The notes beneath the pieces are model-generated. The model had not been told where the DNA came from. It searched no databases and saw nothing but the letters and a program-made list of their open reading frames with translations. Positions 8,285-18,311 of a stretch of DNA of 64,000 nucleotides are shown here, one piece after another (the stretch's first letter is position 1; every line of letters begins with the position of its first letter). A program made the position numbers and the translations under genes. Where the stretch lies: assembly GCF_023502425.1 (NCBI RefSeq), contig NZ_JAMFMA010000001.1, positions 186,001 through 250,000 of the forward strand, given 5' to 3'. Origin of the DNA: Flagellimonas spongiicola (lineage in GTDB: Bacteria > Bacteroidota > Bacteroidia > Flavobacteriales > Flavobacteriaceae).

Positions 8285-10084
8285 ATGTCCAAAATCAAGA
8301 ATATCGCGATCATTGCCCACGTAGACCATGGGAAGACCACATTGGTAGATAAGATCATGTACCACTGCAGATTGTTTAGGGATAATGAAAACAAAGGTGA
8401 TCTTATATTGGACAACAATGACCTGGAACGTGAAAGAGGAATAACTATCGTTTCAAAAAATGTTTCGGTTGTTTATAAAGACACCAAGATAAATATCATT
8501 GATACGCCTGGGCACGCCGATTTTGGTGGTGAAGTTGAACGTGTATTGAACATGGCCGATGGTGTTTTGTTATTGGTTGATGCTTTTGAAGGTCCTATGC
8601 CTCAAACACGGTTCGTGCTCCAAAAAGCTATAGACCTAGGTCTAAAACCTTGTGTGGTCATCAATAAGGTGGATAAAGAAAACTGTACACCAGAAGAAGT
8701 CCATGAAAAGGTCTTTGATCTTATGTTTGAGCTAGGTGCGGAAGAGTGGCAGTTGGATTTTCCAACCGTTTATGGTTCTGCCAAGCAAAATTGGATGAGT
8801 GAAGATTGGCAAAAGCCAACTGAAAATATTGAACCACTTTTGGATATGGTCATAGATCATGTACCGGAGTTTAAGCCAGAAGAAGGTTCTACACAAATGC
8901 TGATTACATCCTTGGATTTTTCTTCATTTACCGGAAGAATTGCCATTGGGAGACTTCAGCGTGGCACCCTAAGAGAAGGACAGCAGATTTCCTTGGTAAA
9001 ACGGGATGGTAAAATCATTAAAACCAAAGTAAAGGAGTTGTTCACTTTTGAAGGTTTGGGACGTCAGAAAGTTCAAGAGGTTGTAGCAGGTGATATTTGT
9101 GCCATTGTTGGTATGGAAGGTTTTGAAATTGGGGATACTGTAGCTGATTTTGAAAACCCGGAAAAGTTGAAGACCATCGCGATAGATGAACCTACAATGA
9201 GTATGCTTTTCACCATCAACGATAGTCCATTTTTTGGTAAAGATGGGAAGTTTGTTACGTCAAGGCATATCAAAGAGCGCCTTGAAAAGGAATTAGAGAA
9301 AAACTTGGCACTGCGTGTTGAAGAAACAGATAGTGCGGATAAATTCATGGTTTTTGGTAGAGGTGTACTGCACCTTTCCGTTTTGATTGAAACCATGAGA
9401 AGAGAAGGTTATGAACTTCAAATAGGTCAACCTCAGGTCATCATCAAAGAAGTTGATGGTGTAAAATGTGAACCTGTAGAACATTTGACAATTGATCTTC
9501 CTGAAGAAGTTTCTGGTAAAGCTGTGGAAATGGTTTCCATCAGAAAAGGGGAAATGACGAGCATGGAAGCTAAGGGCTCACGTATGCTTTGTGAATTTAT
9601 TATCCCTTCCCGTGGTATCATTGGACTTCGAAATCAATTGTTGACTGCAACTGCTGGTGAAGCGATTATGGCCCATAGATTTTTGGAGTACCAACCCCTG
9701 AAAGGTGAGATTGCCCAGCGAATCAATGGATCATTGGTTTCCATGGAAAATGGTACAGCTATTCCATATTCTATAGATAAACTTCAAGAGCGCGGTAAAT
9801 TCTTCATTGATCCAGGTGAAGATATTTATGAAGGGCAGGTGATTGGTGAAAATTCAAGAGGGGATGATATGACCATCAATGTCACCAAGACCAAAAAGCT
9901 CTCCAATGTACGTTCAGCTGGTGCAGATGACAAGGCAAAAATCATTCCTGCCATCAAGTTTTCTTTGGAAGAGGCATTGGAATACATCCAGAAAGATGAA
10001 TATGTTGAGGTAACCCCAAATCATCTTAGACTTAGAAAGATTTTTCTAAAGGAAGTAGATCGTAAGCGGAATAAAATCGATTAG
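8285..10084 (+). CDS. typA: Ribosome-associated translational GTPase TypA/BipA
   Basis: A 599-aa protein of normal BipA length. The GTPase domain shows G1 [10 protein letters not shown] (residues 11-20), G2 ERERGITI, G3 [12 protein letters not shown]4 NKVDKENC and G5 GSAKQ. EF-G-like domains II, III and V and the BipA-specific C-terminal domain follow (motifs [20 protein letters not shown] and [20 protein letters not shown]). It acts on the ribosome in the cytoplasm and helps large-subunit assembly, especially in cold or stress (family knowledge). It appears to be monocistronic, 130 bases after the receptor gene. Confidence 0.97.
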   Translation: MSKIKNIAIIAHVDHGKTTLVDKIMYHCRLFRDNENKGDLILDNNDLERERGITIVSKNVSVVYKDTKINIIDTPGHADFGGEVERVLNMADGVLLLVDAFEGPMPQTRFVLQKAIDLGLKPCVVINKVDKENCTPEEVHEKVFDLMFELGAEEWQLDFPTVYGSAKQNWMSEDWQKPTENIEPLLDMVIDHVPEFKPEEGSTQMLITSLDFSSFTGRIAIGRLQRGTLREGQQISLVKRDGKIIKTKVKELFTFEGLGRQKVQEVVAGDICAIVGMEGFEIGDTVADFENPEKLKTIAIDEPTMSMLFTINDSPFFGKDGKFVTSRHIKERLEKELEKNLALRVEETDSADKFMVFGRGVLHLSVLIETMRREGYELQIGQPQVIIKEVDGVKCEPVEHLTIDLPEEVSGKAVEMVSIRKGEMTSMEAKGSRMLCEFIIPSRGIIGLRNQLLTATAGEAIMAHRFLEYQPLKGEIAQRINGSLVSMENGTAIPYSIDKLQERGKFFIDPGEDIYEGQVIGENSRGDDMTINVTKTKKLSNVRSAGADDKAKIIPAIKFSLEEALEYIQKDEYVEVTPNHLRLRKIFLKEVDRKRNKID

Positions 10085-10103
10085 GTTTTAGGGTGATGAA
10101 CGC

Positions 10104-10862
10104 TTAATGTAGGTGTCCGTGATGCTGCTCACGTAAACATGCTACGGCAGGACCTATAATACCTGCATGATTCATCAGCTCGGCTTTCACTACTTCTGTT
10201 TCAATAGTAATGTGATGCCTGAATTCCTTCCATTTTTTGGAAGTTCCACCACCTACGATAATAAGGTCAGGTGCGATTATCAATTCCACTAATTGAAGAA
10301 ATTTATTAAAACGCTTCCCCCACTTTTCAAAACTTAGGTTTTCACGTTCTTTAGCAGAAGCAGCTGCCCATTGTTCAATTTTTCGGTACTTCTTATATGG
10401 AATTTGGCCCAATTCAAAATTTGGAAGTAAAACACCATTGTAGAATGCCCCACTTCCAAGACCGGTACCAATGGTAATCATGATCACCAATCCTTGTCTT
10501 CCTTTCCCAATACCATAATTCATGGAAGCATAACCTGCTGCATCGGCATCGTTCAATACTGTGAATTCATGTCCCGTGACCTGTGTGAACAACTCATCGA
10601 TATTGACACCTACCCAACTTGGATCAAGATTTCCAGCGGACCTGCAAACCCCATTTTTCACAACAGAAGGAAATCCACACCCAACTGGTCCTTGGTAATC
10701 GAAATGGTCCACAATTTGTTTGACTACTGCTGCCATTTCGTCTGGGGTACGGGATGGAGGTGTTGGAATTCGATGTCTTTCTGAGACCATTTCTCCCGTT
10801 TCGGCATTCACCAGTGCACCTTTGATGCCTGATCCGCCTATATCAATACCAAGTATTTCCAT
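10104..10862 (-). CDS. ppgK: Polyphosphate glucokinase (ROK family)
   Basis: A 252-aa ROK-family sugar kinase. It starts with the phosphate-binding loop MEILGIDIGGSGIKGALVN and has GCGFPSVVKNGVCRSAGNLD, the second ATP motif MITIGTGLGSGAFYNG, and LPNFELGQIPYKKYRK. The GGSGIKG and ELGQIPY forms and the short length match polyphosphate glucokinases (EC 2.7.1.63), which make glucose 6-phosphate from polyphosphate or ATP. The Cys-rich ROK zinc site is absent, as expected for PpgK. Whether polyphosphate is really the donor cannot be read from the sequence. The next gene on this strand (ftsE) ends... upstream at 10946, 83 bases away. Confidence 0.88.
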   Translation of the reverse strand: MEILGIDIGGSGIKGALVNAETGEMVSERHRIPTPPSRTPDEMAAVVKQIVDHFDYQGPVGCGFPSVVKNGVCRSAGNLDPSWVGVNIDELFTQVTGHEFTVLNDADAAGYASMNYGIGKGRQGLVIMITIGTGLGSGAFYNGVLLPNFELGQIPYKKYRKIEQWAAASAKERENLSFEKWGKRFNKFLQLVELIIAPDLIIVGGGTSKKWKEFRHHITIETEVVKAELMNHAGIIGPAVACLREQHHGHLH

Positions 10863-10945
10863 ATGTGGAATGTAGATTTATTTTTGACAAAGAAACAAAA
10901 AACTTTTTGCCATCAAAGTCTTGTTTTGTTGGATTTTATGAAAGA

Positions 10946-11629
10946 TCAGACAGCTTTCTGGATGACTTCGAAAATCTTACCGCCATCGCACTTCAAGGTT
11001 TTGTGCGGATATTTTAGTATCAAGGCATAGTCATGTGTGGACATAATGATGGTTCTTCCTGTCTGGTTGATGTCCTGCAATACTTTCATTACCTCTACAC
11101 TTGTTTGTGGGTCCAAATTACCAGTAGGTTCGTCTGCTAGGATGATTTCTGGGTCATTCAAAAGTGCCCGGGCAATCGCAATTCGCTGTTGCTCACCACC
11201 AGATAATTCATGTGGGAATTTAAATCCCTTTGTTTTCATTCCGACCTTATCCAATACCTCCTCAATTTTTTTGTCCATTTTGGAAGTGTCCGTCCAACCT
11301 GTTGCCTTTAATACAAAACGCAGGTTGTTATTTACGTTACGATCAGGTAGTAGCTTAAAATCTTGGAAAACGATTCCAAGTTTTCTACGCAGAAAAGGAA
11401 TGTCCTTTTCAGGAAGGCTTTTTAAATTAAAATCCACAATACTTCCAGTTCCTTGTTTTAAGGGCAAATCTGCATAAAGTGTCTTCATGAAACTACTTTT
11501 ACCGCTTCCCGTCTTCCCAATTACATAAACGAACTCTCCCTTTTTTACTAGAAGTGTAATATCATTCAGGATAAGATTCTCTTTTTGGAACACAGCAACA
11601 TCCTGCAGTTTAAGTATGGTCTCAGACAT
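10946..11629 (-). CDS. ftsE: FtsE-type ABC transporter ATP-binding protein
   Basis: A 227-aa single ATPase domain: Walker A GKTGSGKSSF (about residues 37-46), Q-loop LGIVFQDFKLLPDRNV, signature LSGGEQQRIAIARAL, Walker B IILADEPTGNLDP and H-loop MSTHD. Length, the KLLPDR segment after the Q-loop and the compact ends fit FtsE, which with FtsX links septal peptidoglycan hydrolysis to cell division at the inner membrane. No ftsX is adjacent in this window, and LolD/MacB-like ATPases share these motifs, so the specific name is probable rather than certain. It is divergent from the TPR gene. Confidence 0.82.
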   Translation of the reverse strand: MSETILKLQDVAVFQKENLILNDITLLVKKGEFVYVIGKTGSGKSSFMKTLYADLPLKQGTGSIVDFNLKSLPEKDIPFLRRKLGIVFQDFKLLPDRNVNNNLRFVLKATGWTDTSKMDKKIEEVLDKVGMKTKGFKFPHELSGGEQQRIAIARALLNDPEIILADEPTGNLDPQTSVEVMKVLQDINQTGRTIIMSTHDYALILKYPHKTLKCDGGKIFEVIQKAV

Positions 11630-11728
11630 TTGGAACTCAAGTTTTATAGTTTGGAAACTTTAGTTTTCAAGAAGTGATTCTTTGTAAAACCCAATCCAAA
11701 TTTACCATGTTTAAAATTAATCTCATGC

Positions 11729-11736
11729 TAAATTTG
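11729..11736 (+). promoter_or_regulatory. Putative -7 element of the TPR/barrel operon
   Basis: TAAATTTG (followed by C) is a perfect TAnnTTTG. An ATG trinucleotide, one mismatch from TTG, lies 19 bases upstream at the -33 position. It would give a leader of roughly 80 bases before the ATG at 11820. Confidence 0.45.
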
Positions 11737-11819
11737 CAATCACATCGAAAACTTCAAATATACTTTGGCTTGAATTTTGACGTTATGGTAACAGTCAATC
11801 GAGAACAGCGTAGAACACT

Positions 11820-14800
11820 ATGAGTCGAAAAAACCTCCTTATTGTTCCCATTATTCTGGGAGCATTTTCCGTATTAGTTGCACAAGAGACCCAGATTTAT
11901 TCGCATGACGATAAGGCTTTTCAAGATGCATTGACCTTATACAACAATCAACAATACCAAGCGGCCCAAGCTATATTTGAAAAGGTAAAATCCTCTACAA
12001 ATGATGAGGAAACCGAGGCCAATAGTGCGTATTATTCTGCAAATGCAGCTATTCGTTTAAACCAACGTGGTGCAGATAAGATGATGGAAGATTTTGTGAA
12101 AAGTTATCCCACATCAACCAAACGTAATTCTGCTTTCCTGGATGTTGCCGATTATTATTTTGAAACTGGAAAATATCCATATGCATTAAAATGGTACAAG
12201 AAAGTAGACCAATCCGCTATGTCAAATGCAGACAAAGAGCGATTTAATTTCAATAATGGTTATGCTTTATATTCCTCCCGTAGACCCAAGGAAGCCGAAA
12301 GATATTTAAGTAAGGTTAGTACATCTCAGAAATATGGGTCCCAAGCCAAATATTATTTGGGCTATATCGCTTATGAACAAGATGACTATGATGAAGCCAG
12401 TGCCAGATTTGACCAAATCACAGATCCTGAGCTGCTCAACGAAAAATTATCATATTACCAAGCAGACTTAAATTTTAAGCTGGGAAATTTTGAAGAAGCC
12501 ATTGCCATGGCCCAAAAACAACTCCCAAAATCGGATCGCAAAGAGATTTCAGAATTGAATAAGATCATTGGGGAGAGTTACTTCAACATGGAACAATATG
12601 ATCAAGCACTTCCCTATTTAAAGAAGTATAGGGGGAGAAGGGGTAAATTGAGCAATACGGACTATTATCTAATGGGGTATAGTCATTATAAGCAAGGCGA
12701 TTTTGAGGGGGCTATCCAACAATTCAATAAGATTATTGGTGGGACTAATAGTGTCTCGCAGAATGCATATTATCATTTGGCTGAATGCTATCTTAAATTG
12801 GATAAAAAACCGGAGGCACTGAATGCGTTTCGAAATGCTTCGCAGATGGATTTTAGCCCGGAAATAGAAAAGGATGCATGGTTGAATTATGCCCGTTTAA
12901 GTTATGAAATAGGGAATGCGTATGAACCAGTACCCGAGGTGATGACGGCTTATCTGAAAAAGTATCCTAAAGATGAGCACCAAGAAGAAATCCAAGAACT
13001 TTTGGTCGATTCCTATATTACTTCAAGAAATTTTGAAGGGGCCATGGAACTCCTTGAGAAAAACAAGGGTTTTGCCAGTAAGGAGACCTATCAAAAAGTG
13101 GCATTTTACCGCGGGATAGAACTTTTTCTAGAAGGAGATTATGAGCCTGCCCTAGAACGCTTTACAAAATCTATCCGGAGTGCTGAAAATCCAAATTTTG
13201 AGGCAAGAGCTATGTATTGGAAGGCTGAAAGCAATTATAGATTGAATCGATTTGAAGACGCACTTTCTGATTTTAAGTCATTCCAAGGAATGTCAGCGGC
13301 ACAAAACTTGGAAGAGTTTTCAGATATTGATTATAACCTTGGATATGCACAATTCAAGCTAAAAAATTATTCCAATGCAATTTCTCATTTTAATAACGCT
13401 GCCCAATCCAATACAATAGATGATCAAAAAATAGGGGACAGCTATGTGCGTTTAGGCGATAGTTATTTTGTGACCAGTAAATACAACGCCGCTCTGAATT
13501 CGTATGATGAAGCAGCAAAACTCAATGGCCCAGAGCGGGATTATGCTGCTTTTCAAAAAACACTTTGTCATGGCTTCATGGGAAAAAGTACTGCCAAGAT
13601 TGAAGGTTTGAATCAGTTCTTGGTACGTTATCCTAAATCGACACTGCGAGATGACGCCTTGTTTGAATTGGGGAATTCGTATATCAAGGCTGAAAATGAA
13701 GCCCAAGGTCTTCAAACTTATGACCGTTTAATCGACGAGTATGCTAGAAGTAAGTTTGCACCCAGAGGTATGCTTCGGCAAGGTTTGGTCCACTATAATG
13801 CCAATCGTAACAACCAAGCCTTGGAGAAATTGCGCGGTGTAGTACAAAATTACCCCAACACCCAAGAGGCCAAACAGGCAGTGGCTACGGCTAAACTTGT
13901 ATATGTAGATGAAGGAAGAGTGAGTGAGTTTGCAGCTTGGGTTCGAAATTTGGATTTTGTTGAGGTGACGGATGCCGAATTGGATAACGCAAGTTTTGAA
14001 TCCGCCGATCGCAAAAATGCGGAAGGAAAAACTGATGCGGCAATGCGTGGGTTTGAGGATTATTTAAAGCAATTTCCGAACGGAATCCATGTGCAGCAGG
14101 TCAATTTTAATTTGGCACAGCTATATTTCTCCAAGAACAGGAAGGATGAAGCGCTGGATAAATACAAGTATGTAGCAGATAGCGGTAATGGCGATTACAA
14201 AGAACAAGCGCTTACAAGAGTGTGTGAGATTTATGTGGGCAAACAAGATTACGATTCGGCAATTCCCTATTTGGAACAACTAGAGTCCATAGCTGAAATT
14301 GACCAGAACAGGACTTTTGCACAATCCAACCTTATGAAGGGGTACTATGGTCAAAAGAACTATGACCGCACTTTGGCATATGCAGAGAAGGTACTGAACG
14401 CGCCAAAAATCGATAATCGAATTAAAAGTGATGCCCAGATAATGATTGCTCGTTCTGCAATTCAAACGAATGATGAACGGTTGGCAGAAACGGCTTACCA
14501 GGAAGTCAAAAAGATTGCCTCAGGAGCCTTGGCTGCAGAAGCTTGGTATTTTGATGCCTATTTTAAAAATCAGAACCAAGATTATGAGGCATCGAATGTG
14601 GCAGTTCAGAAATTGGCGAAAGACTACTCAGCGCACAAGGAATGGGGAGGAAAAGGGCTAATTATCATGGCCAAGAATTTTTATGCCTTGGAGGATGCCT
14701 TTCAAGCTACCTACATATTGGAGAGTGTGATTGCCAATTTTGCCGAGTATGACGATATCGTTGCCGAAGCAGAAGGGGAGCTGTCCTTGATAAAATCCAA

Positions 14801-14840
14801 GGAAGCCCAACGGAATTCATCAGTAGATCCAGGCAACTAA
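11820..14840 (+). CDS. Large secreted tetratricopeptide-repeat protein
   Basis: A 1006-aa protein with a signal peptide ending near VLVAQ, and no lipobox. The mature protein is a long TPR superhelix: repeats such as LTLYNNQQYQAAQAIFEKV, YALKWYKKVDQSAM, GDFEGAIQQFNKII and GNSYIKAENEAQGLQTYDRL recur at about 34-37 residues along almost the full length. TPR arrays act as protein-binding scaffolds; this one would be periplasmic. It is followed after 11 bases by a barrel gene, so the two form an operon and probably a complex. No known named homologue (for example PorW/SprE or BamD) can be asserted from motifs. Confidence 0.88.
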   Translation: MSRKNLLIVPIILGAFSVLVAQETQIYSHDDKAFQDALTLYNNQQYQAAQAIFEKVKSSTNDEETEANSAYYSANAAIRLNQRGADKMMEDFVKSYPTSTKRNSAFLDVADYYFETGKYPYALKWYKKVDQSAMSNADKERFNFNNGYALYSSRRPKEAERYLSKVSTSQKYGSQAKYYLGYIAYEQDDYDEASARFDQITDPELLNEKLSYYQADLNFKLGNFEEAIAMAQKQLPKSDRKEISELNKIIGESYFNMEQYDQALPYLKKYRGRRGKLSNTDYYLMGYSHYKQGDFEGAIQQFNKIIGGTNSVSQNAYYHLAECYLKLDKKPEALNAFRNASQMDFSPEIEKDAWLNYARLSYEIGNAYEPVPEVMTAYLKKYPKDEHQEEIQELLVDSYITSRNFEGAMELLEKNKGFASKETYQKVAFYRGIELFLEGDYEPALERFTKSIRSAENPNFEARAMYWKAESNYRLNRFEDALSDFKSFQGMSAAQNLEEFSDIDYNLGYAQFKLKNYSNAISHFNNAAQSNTIDDQKIGDSYVRLGDSYFVTSKYNAALNSYDEAAKLNGPERDYAAFQKTLCHGFMGKSTAKIEGLNQFLVRYPKSTLRDDALFELGNSYIKAENEAQGLQTYDRLIDEYARSKFAPRGMLRQGLVHYNANRNNQALEKLRGVVQNYPNTQEAKQAVATAKLVYVDEGRVSEFAAWVRNLDFVEVTDAELDNASFESADRKNAEGKTDAAMRGFEDYLKQFPNGIHVQQVNFNLAQLYFSKNRKDEALDKYKYVADSGNGDYKEQALTRVCEIYVGKQDYDSAIPYLEQLESIAEIDQNRTFAQSNLMKGYYGQKNYDRTLAYAEKVLNAPKIDNRIKSDAQIMIARSAIQTNDERLAETAYQEVKKIASGALAAEAWYFDAYFKNQNQDYEASNVAVQKLAKDYSAHKEWGGKGLIIMAKNFYALEDAFQATYILESVIANFAEYDDIVAEAEGELSLIKSKEAQRNSSVDPGN

Positions 14841-14851
14841 TACGAGACACC

Positions 14852-16603
14852 ATGACAAGGAATAACTATATATTTTCAATTTTCTTTTTGAGCTTTTGGG
14901 GAGCAATTTTTGCTCAAGAAACCGATGATATAGGTACTGAAACGGTAACGGTGGTCAAACCTTATTCACCTACCGTTTCGGATGCCTTTAAAATCAAGTC
15001 TGCTCCAAACTTGAATGATTCAATCGTATTGAAGAAAAAACCGGTCAACTACAGTATTTTTTCTGTTCCGGTAGCCTCTACCTTCACTCCGGCAAAAGGA
15101 AAAGCTTCCAAAGTGAAGCGCACGCCACCACCAACCTTGTATAATTCGTATGCATCAGTAGGCTTGGGCAATTACAATAATGCCCTTGTAGATGTATACA
15201 CAAGTAGGACCTTTAACCGTGGAGAGGATTTATTGGATTTTGGATTGAGTCATCATTCTTCTAGAGGAGATATTGAATCCACACCGTTGGATGCTGATTT
15301 TTACAATACAAAATTGGATGTTTCCTATGCAAAAAAGGACAGGGATATGGATTGGGGTGCAAGCTTGGGTTTACAGCATCAGCTTTCCAATTGGTATGGT
15401 ATAGAAAATGGCAGTTTTGATGATGCTACGGTTGCTGCTATTGACGAAACCCAAAATTACTTCAATGCACAAGCAAAAGCGCATATCAACCTGGAGGATT
15501 CATTTTTCAAAAGCGGTGAAGTGTTGCTAAGGCGATTTTGGGATGCAACGGACTCTGGGGAGAACAGGGTGGTTTTACAACCTTCCATTGAATTGCCAAT
15601 CACCGAAGAATTGATAACCATCAATATGAAGGTTGATTATGTCAGCGGTAATTTCCAGAATAGCTCCCTGAATAATACAACCAACATAGGTGAGATAAAC
15701 TATGGCCAATTTCAAGTAGGGGTCAATCCTAGTTTATTAGTCCTGCGTGATGACCTTACCTTGAATCTGGGAGCCAACTTTGTTTATGGAATGGATTCAG
15801 AAAACAATGATTCCAATTTTTATCTCTATCCTGCGGTCACAGCATCATATCGGGTGACGGAAGAAACGGTAATTGCATATGGAGGAATTGAAGGTCAATT
15901 AACGCAGAATTCCTATTATGATTTTGTGCAGGAGAATCCATATGTTTCACCTACCTTGGAAATACAACCCACCGATAAGCAATATGAAGGGTATTTAGGA
16001 TTAAAAGGCCAACTGACTTCAAATATCGGTTATAACTTAAAGGGGTCTTATACTGCAGAAAACAGAAGACCGCTTTTCTTTCTAAATCCGCAGAATCTTT
16101 TTCGTACTGATGAAAAAGGCTATTATTACGGCAATTCCTTCCAGGTGTTTTACGATGATCTGAAAACTCTAGGTTTATTTGGAGAATTGAATATTGATGT
16201 GAATCGTAACTTCACTATGGGAATCAATGCGGAATTCTATGACTATGATACAGAAACAGATAATCCTGCTTGGAACTTACCTAGCATAAAAGGGTCACTT
16301 TTCATGGATTATCAAATCAATGAACAATGGTTTTTAGGTGCTAACTTGTTTTATGTAGGTGAACGGGATGATTTGGTTGCCCAGGCAATTCAAAATGCAA
16401 CGCCCTCGGAATTTCCTGCTACCATTGTTACCTTGGATGGGTTTTTTGATGCCAATGCGCATGCGGGTTATCGATTTAATGATCAATTGTCCGTTTTCCT
16501 TAAGGCTTCCAACATAGCCAATAACAATTATCAGCGATGGGCCAACTTTAGGGTACAAGGATTCCAGGCATTGGCGGGTGTTTCGTATAAGTTTGACTTC
16601 TAA
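14852..16603 (+). CDS. TonB-box-containing outer-membrane barrel without visible plug domain
   Basis: A 583-aa protein with a signal peptide (ends near GAIFAQ), then a TonB-box-like stretch TETVTVVKPYSPTVSD at about residues 29-45, a short linker (to about 95), and then continuous beta-strand sequence with alternating aromatics to the C-terminal VSYKFDF. The final Phe is typical of outer-membrane barrels. Databases usually name such proteins TonB-dependent receptor, but I see no plug domain of about 120 residues, and the length is well under the 700-1000 aa of true receptors. It is in an operon with the upstream TPR gene (11-base gap), which suggests a TPR-barrel complex of unknown role. Confidence 0.82.
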   Translation: MTRNNYIFSIFFLSFWGAIFAQETDDIGTETVTVVKPYSPTVSDAFKIKSAPNLNDSIVLKKKPVNYSIFSVPVASTFTPAKGKASKVKRTPPPTLYNSYASVGLGNYNNALVDVYTSRTFNRGEDLLDFGLSHHSSRGDIESTPLDADFYNTKLDVSYAKKDRDMDWGASLGLQHQLSNWYGIENGSFDDATVAAIDETQNYFNAQAKAHINLEDSFFKSGEVLLRRFWDATDSGENRVVLQPSIELPITEELITINMKVDYVSGNFQNSSLNNTTNIGEINYGQFQVGVNPSLLVLRDDLTLNLGANFVYGMDSENNDSNFYLYPAVTASYRVTEETVIAYGGIEGQLTQNSYYDFVQENPYVSPTLEIQPTDKQYEGYLGLKGQLTSNIGYNLKGSYTAENRRPLFFLNPQNLFRTDEKGYYYGNSFQVFYDDLKTLGLFGELNIDVNRNFTMGINAEFYDYDTETDNPAWNLPSIKGSLFMDYQINEQWFLGANLFYVGERDDLVAQAIQNATPSEFPATIVTLDGFFDANAHAGYRFNDQLSVFLKASNIANNNYQRWANFRVQGFQALAGVSYKFDF

Positions 16604-16703
16604 TTTGTAGGAAAATACAATAAATAACACGTTTTGTCGTTATTACATGACCTTCAATTCATTTGTTGTAAATGTATTGTAGACCCCACTTGGATTGGAA
16701 ATC

Positions 16704-17792
16704 ATGCGATTGCGATTCAGCTACATATTGACCAACCTCACACTTCTGCTGTTTTTTTATACGGCGGTGGCCCAAAATCTTGTGCACAATGGCGGCTTTG
16801 AAGATTTTGTGGAATGCCCTATAAAAATGAGCAATCTCAACGGAGATACCGAACATTGGAGTGCCCCCACTTTGGGTACCACAGACTATTTCAATGAATG
16901 TAGTAAAACCAAATTGGGAATACCCTTGAATTTTAAAGGCAAACAAGAAGCCTATGAAGGTGTTGCCTATGCTGGACTTTATTTGTTTGCCCCTAAGGAT
17001 TATCGTGAATACATACAGGTTCCTTTAAAGGAAACCTTAAAAAAAGGACACCGGTATCGTCTGAGTCTGTCTTTGAGTCTTTCAGAAAAGTCAGATGGCG
17101 CGGTAATGGACATTGGGGCCGTTTTTTCCCAAAAACCACTTTCCATACATACCAAACGGCAATTGTCAAACGCGGTGCTGGCGTCCAATCAAACAAGAAC
17201 TAGTCATGCCAAACAATTTTCTGCAACTGGGTTTTACGATGACAAGACCAATTGGATGCAAGTAAGTATTGATTTAGTGGCCAGAGGATTTGAAAACCAT
17301 CTCGTATTAGGGAATTTCAAAAGTAACGGGGGAACACACTATTTGGATTTTGGTAAAAAAACAACACGAGGCGAAGGATATTCCTACTACTATTTGGACG
17401 ATGTCTCCTTGGTATATTTAGGTCCGGATTACCAACCTGATCAGAGTTATGTTCTAAATCATGTGAACTTTGATTTTGATCGCTTTGAGCTGGAACCTAA
17501 AGCTAAGCAGAGCTTAAAAGATGTTTTCGACTATTTGAAGAAAAACCCGAAGCTTAAGGTTTCCATAAGTGGTCATACAGATGATCAAGGGTCTGAAGAA
17601 TACAATGATGTACTTTCTAAGCAGCGTGCCCGAACAGTTGCCAGATATCTTATGCGACTGGGTTTGGAATCCAAACGAATCAGTTCGGAAGGCTATGGTA
17701 ACAAATTACCCTTAGACAGTGCGTTGACAGACAAAGCACGTCGAAAAAACCGTCGAGTGGAATTTGTTATGACGGAATTTGAGGATCAATAG
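16704..17792 (+). CDS. OmpA-family protein with N-terminal jelly-roll-like domain (paralog 1)
   Basis: A 362-aa protein from the ATG at 16704; the reading from TTG at 16695 is less likely. A signal peptide (ends near TAVAQN) leads to a domain of about 225 residues beginning LVHNGGFEDFVECP and including WSAPTLGTTDYFNEC and YREYIQVPL, which resembles carbohydrate-binding jelly-roll folds. The C-terminal OmpA domain (about 250-362) keeps the diaminopimelate-binding pair: D293 in SGHTDDQGSEEYND and R308 in LSKQRARTV. It would tether the outer membrane to peptidoglycan. It is a paralog of the protein at 18312. Confidence 0.88.
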   Translation: MRLRFSYILTNLTLLLFFYTAVAQNLVHNGGFEDFVECPIKMSNLNGDTEHWSAPTLGTTDYFNECSKTKLGIPLNFKGKQEAYEGVAYAGLYLFAPKDYREYIQVPLKETLKKGHRYRLSLSLSLSEKSDGAVMDIGAVFSQKPLSIHTKRQLSNAVLASNQTRTSHAKQFSATGFYDDKTNWMQVSIDLVARGFENHLVLGNFKSNGGTHYLDFGKKTTRGEGYSYYYLDDVSLVYLGPDYQPDQSYVLNHVNFDFDRFELEPKAKQSLKDVFDYLKKNPKLKVSISGHTDDQGSEEYNDVLSKQRARTVARYLMRLGLESKRISSEGYGNKLPLDSALTDKARRKNRRVEFVMTEFEDQ

Positions 17793-17819
17793 GTTTTCTC
17801 AAGGAATTGGAATAGGAGC

Positions 17820-18158
17820 TTATTCGTGATCGCTGCCGTTTTCTTCCAGTATTGCTTTCATATCCATATCGTATTCCAGAACGATTGCACCCGTACTTCC
17901 GCCCTCTAACACAAAAAAAGTCTCGGTTTGGTATCCTTGGGATTGAATGTTGATTTTCCAATGGAAATCTTTCTCACTGCTTAAGGAAAAGGAGCCATCA
18001 AAATCTGTGTAAACAACACTGTCAGTAGCATGTAATTGGATAGAAGCGCGATAAATTGGGAAGCCTAATTCATCGACAATTTTACCTCTAATTTGGTTTT
18101 GTCCAAAACCAAAACAAGGTATTAAGCCTAATACAAGCATAAAAGAAACTATGCGCAT
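17820..18158 (-). CDS. Small secreted carboxypeptidase-regulatory-like domain protein
   Basis: A 112-aa protein from the ATG at 18158, chosen because a signal peptide starts there (MRIVSFMLVLGLIPCFGFGQ). An upstream in-frame ATG at 18218 would add 20 residues before it. The rest is one beta-sandwich of the CarboxypepD_reg-like type (IRGKIVDELGFPIYRASIQL; YTDFDGSFSL; INIQSQGYQTETFFV), the module normally found at the N-terminus of SusC-like receptors or at the end of T9SS cargo. Here it is freestanding and ends in an acidic tail (EYDMDMKAILEENGSDHE). It lies between two OmpA paralogs on the opposite strand. Function unknown. Confidence 0.72.
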   Translation of the reverse strand: MRIVSFMLVLGLIPCFGFGQNQIRGKIVDELGFPIYRASIQLHATDSVVYTDFDGSFSLSSEKDFHWKINIQSQGYQTETFFVLEGGSTGAIVLEYDMDMKAILEENGSDHE

Positions 18159-18311
18159 TACAGCAAGATTTGGACTATAGTAACGAATAGATTGGTAACA
18201 TAGTATATTGATTATCATGATTTTGGGATATCAAAATTCCTCATAGAAAACAATACAATACCACATTCTTCGTTAAAAGATATAGCACGAGAGCCTAAAA
18301 TCGTAAATATT

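Noticed and set aside
11037..11477. A 146-aa plus-strand frame antisense to ftsE
   Set aside because: The minus frame carries all ABC motifs; the plus frame is a shadow.
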